Shown: one piece after another, positions 12,661 to 23,200 of the stretch
Layout of the letters: each line of letters begins with the position of its first letter
Numbering within the stretch: position 1 is the first letter of the stretch
DNA from: Rhea pennata
Lineage: Eukaryota > Chordata > Aves > Rheiformes > Rheidae
Assembly (NCBI RefSeq): GCF_028389875.1
Contig: NC_084702.1
Coordinates: forward strand, 71,459,582 to 71,523,581
Length of the DNA: 64,000 nucleotides
Direction of reading: 5' to 3'
Made by a program: the position numbers and the translations under genes
Notes under the pieces: model-generated
What the model was told of the DNA's origin: nothing
The model's database searches: none
Seen by the model: only the letters and a program-made list of their open reading frames with translations

Positions 12661-14611
12661 TGGGTAAGGATCGTCAGCCCAAGCTCCTGGAGCAGTCCCT
12701 CGTGCCCGACATATGCGAGGAGCTGGAGAAAGGGCTCTGGAGCCGGGGAGAAAGCACCATGTCCCGGATAAACAGCACCTTCCAGGTCAGCATCCTCCTG
12801 GGAGATCAGGGCCTCGCAGGGTCCTGGGCCATCAGAGTATCACAGAGGCACTGGTGGTGTCTCCTGGCTCTGTGACCTCATTTCTGCTAAGCCCCAGGAG
12901 ATCCCAAGTGTAGACACGAACCCGTCACTTTTTAGCGCTGTAGCATTTCAGGGCGCTCAGACTGGCGCTGCCGGGCACAGAGGTGAATATAGCAGCGCTC
13001 AGCATGTGTGAGGAGCCCAGCTGCTGCCACGTCCAGCAGATTTCCCAGTATGAAGCAAAGGCTGGAATGGCTTGTCCCCTGGGAGGGCCCTGTGTGCACA
13101 AGACTCCCAGTCTTGCTTAATTTTGGCCAGTTATTTTCAGGATGCAGTGAGGGACCCTGTTGCATTGGCTTGTCTGTCTTTCTTCCCTGAGAGTACAAAA
13201 CCTCAGCACCTGCTCAGTGTAATCCTGGAAACCCAGGGGGCACCTGAGTCTCTCAGCTGATAGAGGAGCACCTGTGCAGGGCTAGGCCATGCTGTCTGAC
13301 TTCTCTTCCCTTGGTCTGTTCCTGCAGACAAAGCAGCTAATGCAGCACATTGTGGAAGCAGGGGAATGTAAGATGCAGCTGGTGGGAGGAAAGCAGGTAG
13401 GGTGTCTTCCTCCTCCCATCTCCCTGCTGGGAGCACACTCCCTATCCCTCCCAGAAGGCATCTCTCAAAGTGTTTCCTGCTCTGTTTCAGTCCCCAGAGC
13501 TCTGGAGACAGCTGGAGGAGAAGATGGAATTTATGCCAAAGAGGAAGGGGAGAGGTCATCTCCAAGCAAGTGACATAGCCACCTCTAGAAGATCTGGGAC
13601 AAGCTTGGGGGAGCACTGTGGGGGCTAAGAGTGGGGGTCAGGTGCCACACAGCAGCAGAGGTGTGCATGTTGGGGAATATGCAGTGGGTACTGTTCTGCA
13701 AAGTGGTATGGCTGCATGTCTCCCCTTTTGCCACCAGAGTCTGTGGTAGGTGCATGAAACACTGTGAACTCTTGATTGGACAACAGGCCTGTTTTCAGTA
13801 TTAAAGAAAGCTGGCAGGAAAGTACTGTGCTCTGTGAGCTTATCCAAAGTGCTGCTGCTGGTTTGAGAGGTGAACAGTCGTTTCCTTGAGAGCATCATGA
13901 GAAACAATGCTTGGATACATCTAAGCTGCTGGCTTTAGCCTGTTGGCAGCTCTGTATTTGTGTACTGGGCTCTTCCAGGCCATGAAAAACCTTAGTACCC
14001 TGGAGGCAGGGAGGGGGCCAGCCCCAGCAAAGAAAGAAAGAATCTTTTAGTGCAGGGAAAAGCCTACAATGGGGGCACCAAGAAGAAGTCTCAGACTTAT
14101 TCCCTCTCCTTGCCCTCTCCACGTCTGTTTGGGTGCAAGGGTGTTTGTGCTGGGGGGCAAGGAGCACTGTCTCCCAGATCCATGTCCAGGTCTGCTCTCA
14201 CAGTCTGTTCTCTGGCTGCACTCTGGAAAGTGAGCTGAAGGAGATAAAGCCCTTCTTTCTTGCAGACATTGATGGGAAACCAGCTGGATGCCTGCAGAGT
14301 GATGAAGTCACCTCACCAAGAGGTGAGTGGGTTCAAATCCTTGGGATTTGCCCTCCATACAATCCATTCTCCCTCTTTCTTCTTTGACCATGTCCTCTGG
14401 CCAGGTGCTGTAGCTTTGTCTGCTGGACAACTTGATGGGGACTGGCTTTCAGACTCCCCAGCCAGCAGAGTCCTTGTGCAGGGGGAGACTCTGGGTGTCC
14501 TGGCATTGGCAGGGTGATTTGGGCCCTCCCTGTTTTTCAGGAAAGAGAGAGGAGGATGAGGAAGGAGTTTGCAGGCCCATGGCAGCTAGAAAAGGAGGCA
14601 GATGAAGAAAA
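12648..14611 (+). CDS. Unrecognised multi-exon gene, helix-rich product (5' part)
   Basis: Five exons join in one frame: 12648-12785, 13328-13396, 13491-13565, 14266-14322 and 14541-14611. Phases are 0,0,0,0 and then 2. Acceptors end CTGCAG, TTTCAG, TTGCAG and TTTCAG. Donors are GTCAGC, GTAGGG, GCAAGT (a GC-AG intron), GTGAGT and GTGAGT. The start is chosen for its strong context, GCCGGCCATGG. The frame stays open upstream to 12204, so a longer N-terminus is not excluded. The piece is about 136 residues, rich in Glu, Lys, Arg and Gln, and probably helical or coiled coil (for example EELEKGLWSR in exon 1, PELWRQLEEKMEF in exon 3 and ERERRMRKEF in exon 5). No signal peptide or known catalytic motif is visible and I do not recognise the family. 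The upstream X-box suggests, but does not prove, a ciliary or testis role. The gene converges on IL11RA. Confidence 0.6.
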
Positions 14612-15094
14612 GTGAGTATGGGTGATTTCAGGGGTCTCCAAGAGGCCAGGGGCTTTGACTCACTAGCAAGACTCCAGGCAGGAGTATCCCACTTGCAGGT
14701 GAGATGAAATCTATACCCAGGGCAAATGCTCAACAGTGCATTTTTAAGGCATTTTTCTTTGGATTTACTGTGTCCTTGAGGCAGGATGTCTGCTGTCCTC
14801 CCACCTCCAGTGCCCTGACACTGTGATGCGAAAGATGCATGGTCCAGGGAGTTATACTCCTTCTGAAAATGGCCACAAAACCTGGGAAACAGGGTCTGAG
14901 TCTGCTCTGGGATCCCTAACAGCCTAAGGGATTGCATTTACCAACAACACTGTAGGAAGCTGCAGCCACTGTCTCTTTTTGTAACAGATTTCTAAGGCAG
15001 CTTAGAAGCACAGCCCAAAACAGCCCTTCTCTCTTGGACAGAGCAGGAGGCTTCCCTCCCTCTTTTTCCAGGCATCTTCTTTTTTTCTCTCCAG

Positions 15095-15710
15095 TGATAA
15101 AATTCACAGTCAGATGGTGAAGATTTCCATCTTCCAACTGCCATAGCAGACTGTGACATTTCAAGGATGATCTCTCAGCATTTCCTAGCTTGATTCAGCT
15201 CCTGAAGGGGATGCAACCCCCCTGGAGATGCCCCACTCTCTCCTCAGACACAGGGGACTTTCCCTAGTAACGATCTGGGCTTTCTCCCCTCACGTTAACT
15301 GTCATGTTGTTTCCATGAGGAGTGAATATGTAGTTCATACCTGAGACCTGCTCCCAAATACCAGCCTTGTTCTGCCTGTGGGCCTCCCCTTATGCATTTG
15401 GGATTAGCAAATCAGACCCTGCACAATGATCATCTTTGCTGCTTAGGAAGATGTTAAAGCATCAAAACTATCTGTTCATTCATCAGTCCATCCATTTATC
15501 TATATGTTCTTCCATCCTTGACTCCTTCCTCCAATCCATGCAGAGTTCCCACCTTACTACTCGCTGTGTGTATCCCTTCCTTTCTTCCTTGCCCAATGAT
15601 CTATATCTTTGTTTCATGCCCTTGTGTTTTCCAGGATCTACTGGGGTTGCTTTTACTTCTTTCCCTGGCTCAGGATGTGGAGGAGAGGGAAGTAGGAACA
15701 GCCATGAGAG
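15095..15710 (+). CDS. Candidate downstream exons of the unrecognised gene
   Basis: Two further exons keep the frame of the preceding five. A 22-nt exon lies at 15095-15116, with a strong polypyrimidine acceptor ending CTCTCCAG and donor GTGAAG; it encodes NDKIHSQM. A 76-nt exon lies at 15635-15710, with acceptor TGTTTTCCAG and donor GTAAGT; it encodes a Leu-rich then acidic segment containing LAQDVEEREVGTAMR. An alternative acceptor at 14988 (GTAACAG) would instead extend the frame to a stop near 15120. The second exon ends in phase 1, so at least one more exon is expected. I found no convincing terminal exon. The 16550 region has an acceptor-like site but gives an unremarkable peptide. Confidence 0.35.
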
Positions 15711-18700
15711 GTAAGTTAAGACTGTCTTGCTTTACAGTCCTGCACAGGCAACCCAGCCTCTTCTTGCAAAACACAGGCTGATCCTGGCAGTGAGGTGTGG
15801 TGAGGAGGGGATTAGGATTCAGGGACAGCACAGACATTTGACAGGGTCTGTCACATTCAAGCAGTCCAAGCATCACTGCACAACAATCCATATCAGTGAT
15901 GTGCTACAGTGGTTTTGGCCAAGATTGACTATTGTTTTCCCAAATGAGTCGTAGATGTGGCTGGGCAGTTTCCTGATCCATCCCAGCCACCTGCCTCAGA
16001 TGCTCTGGAGGGGTCACCCTATGCTGGATGGAGACATGTAGCACAGGCGTAGGCCATTCGGAGCCTTGGTGCTGGGGACATTTCCTGGCACACTGCGTTT
16101 CGTGCTTTAAACCCCCAGTGAGACCTGGGCCCTGCTTTCCCATGCTTTCCTCCTGTTGGGCCTGGGCTGTTCCCTGTTCCCTGGGAAGTGGGGCCTGTTC
16201 CCACTCCTTGTGGGTGCATCCCACAGGCTATCTTGACTTGACATGGCTTCAGCATTCTGAGGCCTGGGTCTTACTTTGTCCCCAGAGATCTTGGCATAGT
16301 ACCTGCCCTGGGGAGGGTGAGATCATGCAGCAAAGCAAATTTGGAAGCATCTCTGTCTACTCTAGGCAGGGTGCATCCAGGCAGTGCTCCAGCCTAGAGC
16401 AGAAAACCTCCTGCTAGCTCAGTGACTGCAAGTGCAAGCCACTGAAGGGCTTGAGCCCTGAGGAAAGTGCCCAGGCCCGGCGATGGGAGGTGGAGGTGCC
16501 AGTGTTGGTACTGTTTTCATAGTCTCTTCCTCTTTTCCTCCTCTGCAGTTTGGAAGTGGATTTTGGCATCTGGAGCCCACTCCCTTATCCCAGATTTCTA
16601 TGTACTCAGTCCTCCCCTTTCATCTTTACTCATCCAGAGGAGAGCCATGTTCACTCATGTCCCATGCAAGGTCATACACTCCCTGGGCAGCTGGGTTTCC
16701 AGAGCATGCAGCATCCAACATTAAACATCCTGAAATCCCCAGTGCGCAGAGCTCCATGCTGTATTGGGGTCCCAAGTAGCCTGTGTGTCGCGTCACCAGG
16801 ATGCTGGTCGGGGCACGAACACACCTCTCAGCGCTAGCCCAAGTTACCTGCAAACCTTGCCTGAGCTGCAGGACATCCTGCCAAGCAGCCACCATTGCCC
16901 TCCTCTCTTCCTCAGAGCATGGCAGGCAGGACTCTGTAGCTAACTGCAGAGCTCTCTCTCACCTGCTATTAGTCTCTCCCTCTACCAAATGAGTGCTAGG
17001 TCACATCTTTAAAGCTTTCATCACAGGGGAAAAGGGGCTGACCCCAGGGTGGAGAGCAGTGGGGTGCAGTGATGAGAATCAGGTGTGCATCTCCTGTTTG
17101 CAAGCTTTGGTGATCACAGTCTGATCATCAAAACTGAGTGTCCCCACATCCCAGCAGGCCCAGCCACACCGGAGCAACCAAGGAAGGAGACAGAGGGGTT
17201 GGCACAGGTGGACAGTGCAGCTCTGCCCCTCACCCCACGCTGCCCAGCAGCCTTTATTTCAGAGATTGAAGGGCATTTGAGCCTGTTCCTCACTGAGGGC
17301 TGAGCAAAGACCCAGCGCACAACCTGCCCTATGGCATTTCCACAGCGTTACCACCTTTGCAGACCACCAACTCCCCCCATTTCAGGAGGAGTCTGTGCAC
17401 TGGAGCTCCCAGCTCTGAGGCTCACTATACGTGCACACACATGGAGAGAGGTAGAGCTTGTAGTGCTCAGTCTGGACATCACCATGCTACTGTCCAGCCT
17501 TTGCAGCCTTTCCCATCTACCTACCTGCATGGAGCAGACACACTTTGCCTTGTGAATGTGCTAGGCTCTAGTGGTCTTTGTACCATCCTGGCCAGCAGCA
17601 ATTCCCTTTTATTTAATATATGTATATGGATTTTCTGAAGAAGTTTATAAGCAGAGCAGGAGATGGAGGCCAGAGCTGCCGGCACACATTCTCCTGTTCA
17701 CTGGCCAATGCATTCCTGCGTCAAGAGCACGCGTCAGCCTCTAAACCAGCACCATGTGCCTGGAAAACACTGAGCGCTGCTTGCACACACCAAAGCCACA
17801 GATATGGGGTGGATATTGCATGTGTTCAACAGCATCCTATGGACAACCAGAGTCCTGATCCCCTCCACAGTAGTAGGGAAGGCAGGATCTGGTGGTGCTA
17901 AGAGCTGATTTCCAAGCAGTAAGGGCTACCCATGGCATGCTGGGGACCAGAGAGACAAGGGTCACCCTGGCACATCAGAGACTGCGTGCAGGCTGGGGAG
18001 AGTTGCTACAGGCTTGGTCTGTGCCTGACCCATGATGGCTCACTCTGTGACTGGTGATGGTTCAGCTGTGCACCTGGAAGACCAGGGCAGCTCCAGGTAC
18101 ACACACAGCCCCCTCCTCCCCAGTGCCAGTCCTAGCCAGCTGCAGAGGTCACGGGGACCTGCTGTGGCACCAAGATGCTGCAATTCCAGCTGTGTGGACA
18201 CCAGCTAGGGACTGGAGCCCAGTAGGAGGCAGTGGCAGCATGACACAGCTGTAGCTGGCAAGGTCTAGGATGCGCTGGGGAGAGGGGATGTGGCTGTTGG
18301 GCCCAGAAACCCAGGCAGCAGCTGGTCCCCTCGTATACCTGTTTGTGCAGGCGCACACAGAGCCCTCCCCAGCTCAGTGACCTGCTTTACCTGGAGTGGG
18401 GTGAGTCCTGTTCCAATTTTAGTTTGGTGCCATCCCAGTACCATACCAAGGATGGAGGACTGACACTCTATCTCCCCCACCTGGGACGAAAAAGTGCTCA
18501 CTAGGGCTGGGGAGGGACAGAAGTACTGCAAAACCAAGCCCTGGTGTGGGCAGCCCTGATGGGCATCCCTGGGGCAACTCAGGGGTGCAGGGGCACTCAG
18601 TGAGAGCAGAACCAAGAGCTGGGATGCAGAGGGGGACAACTCACTGCAAAGAGCATGGGGCTGCCTCTGCCTTCGCCACCACAGCATTGCCCAGGATTGA

Positions 18701-19735
18701 TCCTGGACACTAGGACCCAGTGTAAGGCTAGACTGAAGATACCTCCCAGCACCCATCCTGCCTCACTGTGCCAGAGCACCGCAATGGGATGGATTCAGTG
18801 CACTCATGGCTGGCTAGGACCCCCAACAGCTCCTGTCTTGCCCCCCCTTCCCCGGAAGGGCCATGGGGAGATACTCCACACCCTTCTGGCCCTGCCTTGC
18901 CCACAGCCCCTATGCAAAGCCCCACGATGCTAGGAGGTGCAGCCTAGGAGCTCAGACATTTTGAGGGGTCCTTCCTAAACCAGCATTGTAAGGAGCCTTC
19001 AGAGATATCCTCCCTGCTGCCATGCTGCCACTGCAGACTGATTTCAAGGGCAGCCCTGCAGCCCAGCCTGCAGTGACACATCTCCCCTGCTGCGCTAGCC
19101 ACAGGGCAGAGCCCCTGGTTCCACCCTGCCCTGGCACCATTCCCCACTGCACCAGCCAGCACCACCACTGCCTGAATTTCCATCCAGCCCCATCTGGATC
19201 TCATTGGGCCACAGAACTGCTGGCGCTGAGCACGGGTGTTGAGAGGTGCCAACACATGGAAATGATTACAGGGGCTGGGTAGAGTAAAGAGGAGGGGGCC
19301 CAGTCAGCACACACTGCATGAAGGGCGCTCTATAGAGGGTCCTGTCCCCACAGCAGAGCTGGCAAGGGCAGGGGCAAGTCAGATGTCCCAGCCAGAAGGC
19401 TGCATCCCAAGGCATGTCCTGATGGCTCTCCTGAGAGGCAGAGAGGCTGCAGATGGGCAGAGCCCTGTCTTTTGGGGGGTCTCCTTCCCCTAAGAACTCT
19501 TTAGCTTGCTGGGACATGGGCCAAGGCTTGTGCACAAGGACCATCCTCTTCTAGCATTCAGCAAGGACTGGACTGGGCAAGGGTTTCCCGCAGCCCACCA
19601 GCTCTCTGTGGAGAAGCTGGAGTGAAGGCCTGTGCATACTCTCTTGCAAGGGCCAAGTGTTCCCAAACTGGCATCCTTCCTCCTGCCTAGCACAATGTAC
19701 CTTTCCCCTGGTCCTGTATGACATACAAAGAGGTC
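15711..19735. other. Convergent interval, no supported exon
   Basis: This lies between the last candidate exon of the plus-strand gene and the polyadenylation signal of IL11RA. It should hold the 3' end of the plus-strand gene, which I could not resolve. Acceptor-like sites occur near 16549 and 17262 but no consistent exon chain follows. A minus-strand AATAAA near 17606 is isolated. No CC-chemokine cysteine pattern was recognised. Confidence 0.4.
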
Positions 19736-19763
19736 CAGCCCAGGCAGTGCCAACACTATCCCT

Positions 19764-19769
19764 TTTATT
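19764..19769 (-). terminator. Polyadenylation signal for IL11RA
   Basis: TTTATT on the plus strand reads AATAAA on the minus strand, about 510 nt past the IL11RA stop codon. A GT-rich stretch (GTGTTGGCACTG) follows within 15-25 nt, as expected downstream of a cleavage site. This gives a 3' UTR of roughly 0.5 kb. Confidence 0.65.
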
Positions 19770-20275
19770 GGGATCACTGCTCCGTCCTGCCTCAGTGTGG
19801 GGGTGAAAGGCAGAAGGACGAGGGGCCCTTCTACCTGATGATGGCTGCTGGTGGTGGGGGGTGATGGGCCAGGGAGGCAGGCAGGGCACAGCACTGCATG
19901 GTCACTGATGCCCACAGACCAGCACTCTGCCCCTTGTGCCCACAGTTCCCTTCCACGCGGCGCTGAGCAGCGAAGTGGGGCTGGCTCGGTGCCCCATCGC
20001 CATGTTGTATAGCAGCACCCAACAGTGGGGACCGGTCCGTTGCATTGAATCTGAGATGTCTCCAGCTGGCTCCTGGCGGGCATGCGAGCCCTAAGCTCCT
20101 CAAAGCACAGCCTCTCTTCTTAGGGTCCATCCTGCGCCCCAATGGGTCTAGGGCTCAGGCAATGTCCAAAGCCAAGCCCTGCTCCATGCGACAGGGAGCC
20201 CTTCTGAGGCCAACAGTGGTGTCAAGTCCCATAGGAGGGCGAGCAGGTGCTCAAACTGGGTAATGGCAGGGCTCA

Positions 20276-23200
20276 CTACAGGATCTGGGCCTCTGCAGAG
20301 AGAGAGAGAGAAAACAGGAGGGTTACAGCGGGAACAGCCTTGTCCCCCTGCTTCCCGGCAGGGTAGCCCTGCCCGGACCTGGGCCGTGTGGCGGGGAGCC
20401 CTACCCTGCACACGCGACCGCAGCCCCCGGCACGGCGCCCCGCGGCACTCACTCGGCAGAGCCTTCAAGTGGGTGGCAGCAACCAAGAAGTTGTGGGGTT
20501 TGGTCTCGTCCTTGCCGTGTTTCCTCACCCGGAGCCTGGGGATGGAGCAGGGTAGCTGAAGAGCCCAAGCAGCCCTCCGTGGGCAGAGGGAGAGCAGCAC
20601 CTGCCTGGGTTCCCGGTGATCCTGCTGCCCACCCCATCCAGCTGTGCCCAGCAGGTGAGCTCCAGGCAGCCCAAGGATCCTGCCGCTAGACGGGATAGGA
20701 CAGGGACCGACTGCACCGCCACTGCTGTAGCAGGGAAGGCCACAGCAGTGGTGGGATGACAGGAGACTTGTGAGAGTGGGACAGGATGTAGTAGGGCAGT
20801 GCTCAAGGGCAGGATTCAGGGAGAAAATGGCAGATTAAGGGGTCTCAGCACTGATGGCAGGGCATAAGAATTTGTGGATTTGGTGGCACATGACTAGTGG
20901 CAGCATCTTTGGAGGACAGAAAATAAGGTCCTCTGGATATGAGTGCCTTAGGAAGACCGCAGGCAGGGTGTCATATACAGCCGATCCTCCCCATACCACT
21001 TTCCTCGATCTCTGCCTGGGGCAGCTCCAACCCTGTCCCACTCCCACTCCAGCAGCAGAGCCAATCCTGATTCTCCCAGCCAGGACCCTGTGCCCCTCTA
21101 CAGTGGTGGGCTGCTCGCCAAGGTGTCCTAGCCAGTGGCAAGTCCAGCGCACCTAGAAGCATGGGCAGTACCAGCAACGTGGAGGAGATGAGGGAAGCAT
21201 AAACCACTGTATCAGGCTGGCCCCAAGTCTCTTTGGAGTAAGATCTACAGCATAAGGTTGGGGAGTCATGAGGGCCCTTTGCTGGGGTGATCAGGGGCCA
21301 AAGTGGGATGGGGATGGCAGCAGAGCTGATGGAGAGCACAGAGCTAGGAAAGAAGAAAGCTACAGTGACAGAGCTGGGGTTGGCACCACTTCACACTCAG
21401 CCACAGCACCACCTCCTGAAACACGACCTACCAGACAAGGATGGTGATGACCAGAACTGCAGCCAGAATGAAGAAGGCAAAGATACCAAGGGAGACCAAT
21501 ATGGCCATCTTCTCCAGGGCATCACTGCGATCTAGGACAGGCAGACAGAGACAGATCATCACAGTCTAGGGATGCCACAGCCCCACATCCTGCAAGGTCC
21601 CTGCAGGTAGGAGTGGATGGGCAGGCTAGCATTGGGGTGGACCCTACAGTCCTTTGGGGCATGCACCTGCCCTGGAGAGCTGCTGGATCCCAGGACCTCC
21701 ATCATGTCCCACAGCCCTTGATGCCCCAGGGGAAGGAGAGGCAAGGACTCACAAGCTCCATCCAGAAACCTCCCCAGCCAAGCCCCTTTCAGACCCCAAG
21801 GGGCTCTAGGACACTATTGCAGGCTCCCGGCCATGCTGGCACCCCTGCAGCTTGACCAGCAAAGTGGAGACATGCAGGCATGGGGCCTCAGGAGATGAGA
21901 CCCTTCCTCCCCTGCTCTCAACCACATATGTGCCCAGGCAGCCAGCAACCCACTGGCTGTCCCCCTCCTGCCCGGGACCTCCCAGCTATACTCACTGATG
22001 GGCTCAGGATTGGGAGCCTGTGAGGGTTCCTCGGCCAAGCTCTCCAGGCTGGTGTCTGTAGTGGTTTCTTCACTCACCACGGTGGCAGGGTCTGGAAAGG
22101 CACAGACAGTGGACATCAGTCACCCTGGATGCTGGCAGCACCAATGGGACCTACACAGAAGGGTGCTCCTGGAGTCTTGTGCCTTGGGAGTCCTGGGAGC
22201 ACCAGGGTGCCCCTCCAGATGCCAAGGGCTGTGGGGAGCAATCCTCAAATCCCAGCAGCACAGATCCAGCCTGCCATGGGGCTGCAGGGACTATGCCTCA
22301 CTGCAGGGCTGGGAACTGGGACCGCTTTGTCCCCTTGCAGCTGTGCCTCTCATCATGGGGAGAGCGGACAGCACATGTAGCTTTCTTGGGTCAGCTTTAA
22401 GGGTGATCAAAATGATCCTCTTTGTTTCTGTGGCATCCGAGAGCTAGGCATGTTCACAGGTCTTCAGGGCTGGGCTCTGCCCTGAGCACAGCCCTGGGTG
22501 ACACTGGACGGAGGAGGGATGTTGGAGGGATGGGTAGGAGAGGGGCAGCCTGGGGTGCCGAGGGGCTGTGGAGACGGATGGTGCAGCCCTGCAGGGATGC
22601 TGAGGGCTGCAGCCTGCTCCTGTCCCACACCTCTGACTGGCGTCGCCCGTGCTTCCGTGCTCCACTCGCTCCAGTTTCCTGCATCCAGGAAATCCTTCGC
22701 GCTGACTTGGACCACGTGCTCCAGCCCTGAGAAGGCATCTGTGATCACCTCGGAGAGGTTCACCGTCTCCACCTGTGTGGCACAGAGGGGAGCCGCTGGG
22801 CATAGAGATGCTTCTGGCCACCCTCAGGGCTTGGGCGACCTCCTGAGTTGGGCTCACACCCATTGCGTGACCCTAGCCAGCTCCAGACCCCACGCTGCCC
22901 TCCCGGTGCCACAGGGCCACCCTGCTCCCGAGCCAGCTCTGCACTCATGTCCCCATTGCTTACCACAGACCAGAAGCGGTGGATTACGGGCCGGTACTGG
23001 AGCCGAAACTTTAGCTGGAAGTGGGGCTCCTTGGGCCAGGACGTGGGGTACCTCCAGCTCACCTGGAGCCGCCGTGGTGCCTGGGGGACAGGCTCGACCA
23101 CCAGGCCTTCTGGAGGATCTGGCTTAACTGTAGCAGAAGACAGAGGCTTTGTCATGCCATGGTGGATTGCCTCCTCCGCTCTCCCACATGGAAGGGTGCT

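Noticed and set aside
16550..16670. Possible further exon of the plus-strand gene after CCTCTGCAG
   Set aside because: The acceptor is good, but the peptide is unlike the preceding exons and the donor (GTCATA) is weak.
17606..17611. Minus-strand AATAAA as an alternative IL11RA polyadenylation site
   Set aside because: It lies 2.7 kb past the stop with a nearer, better-placed signal at 19764. Kept only as a remote possibility.
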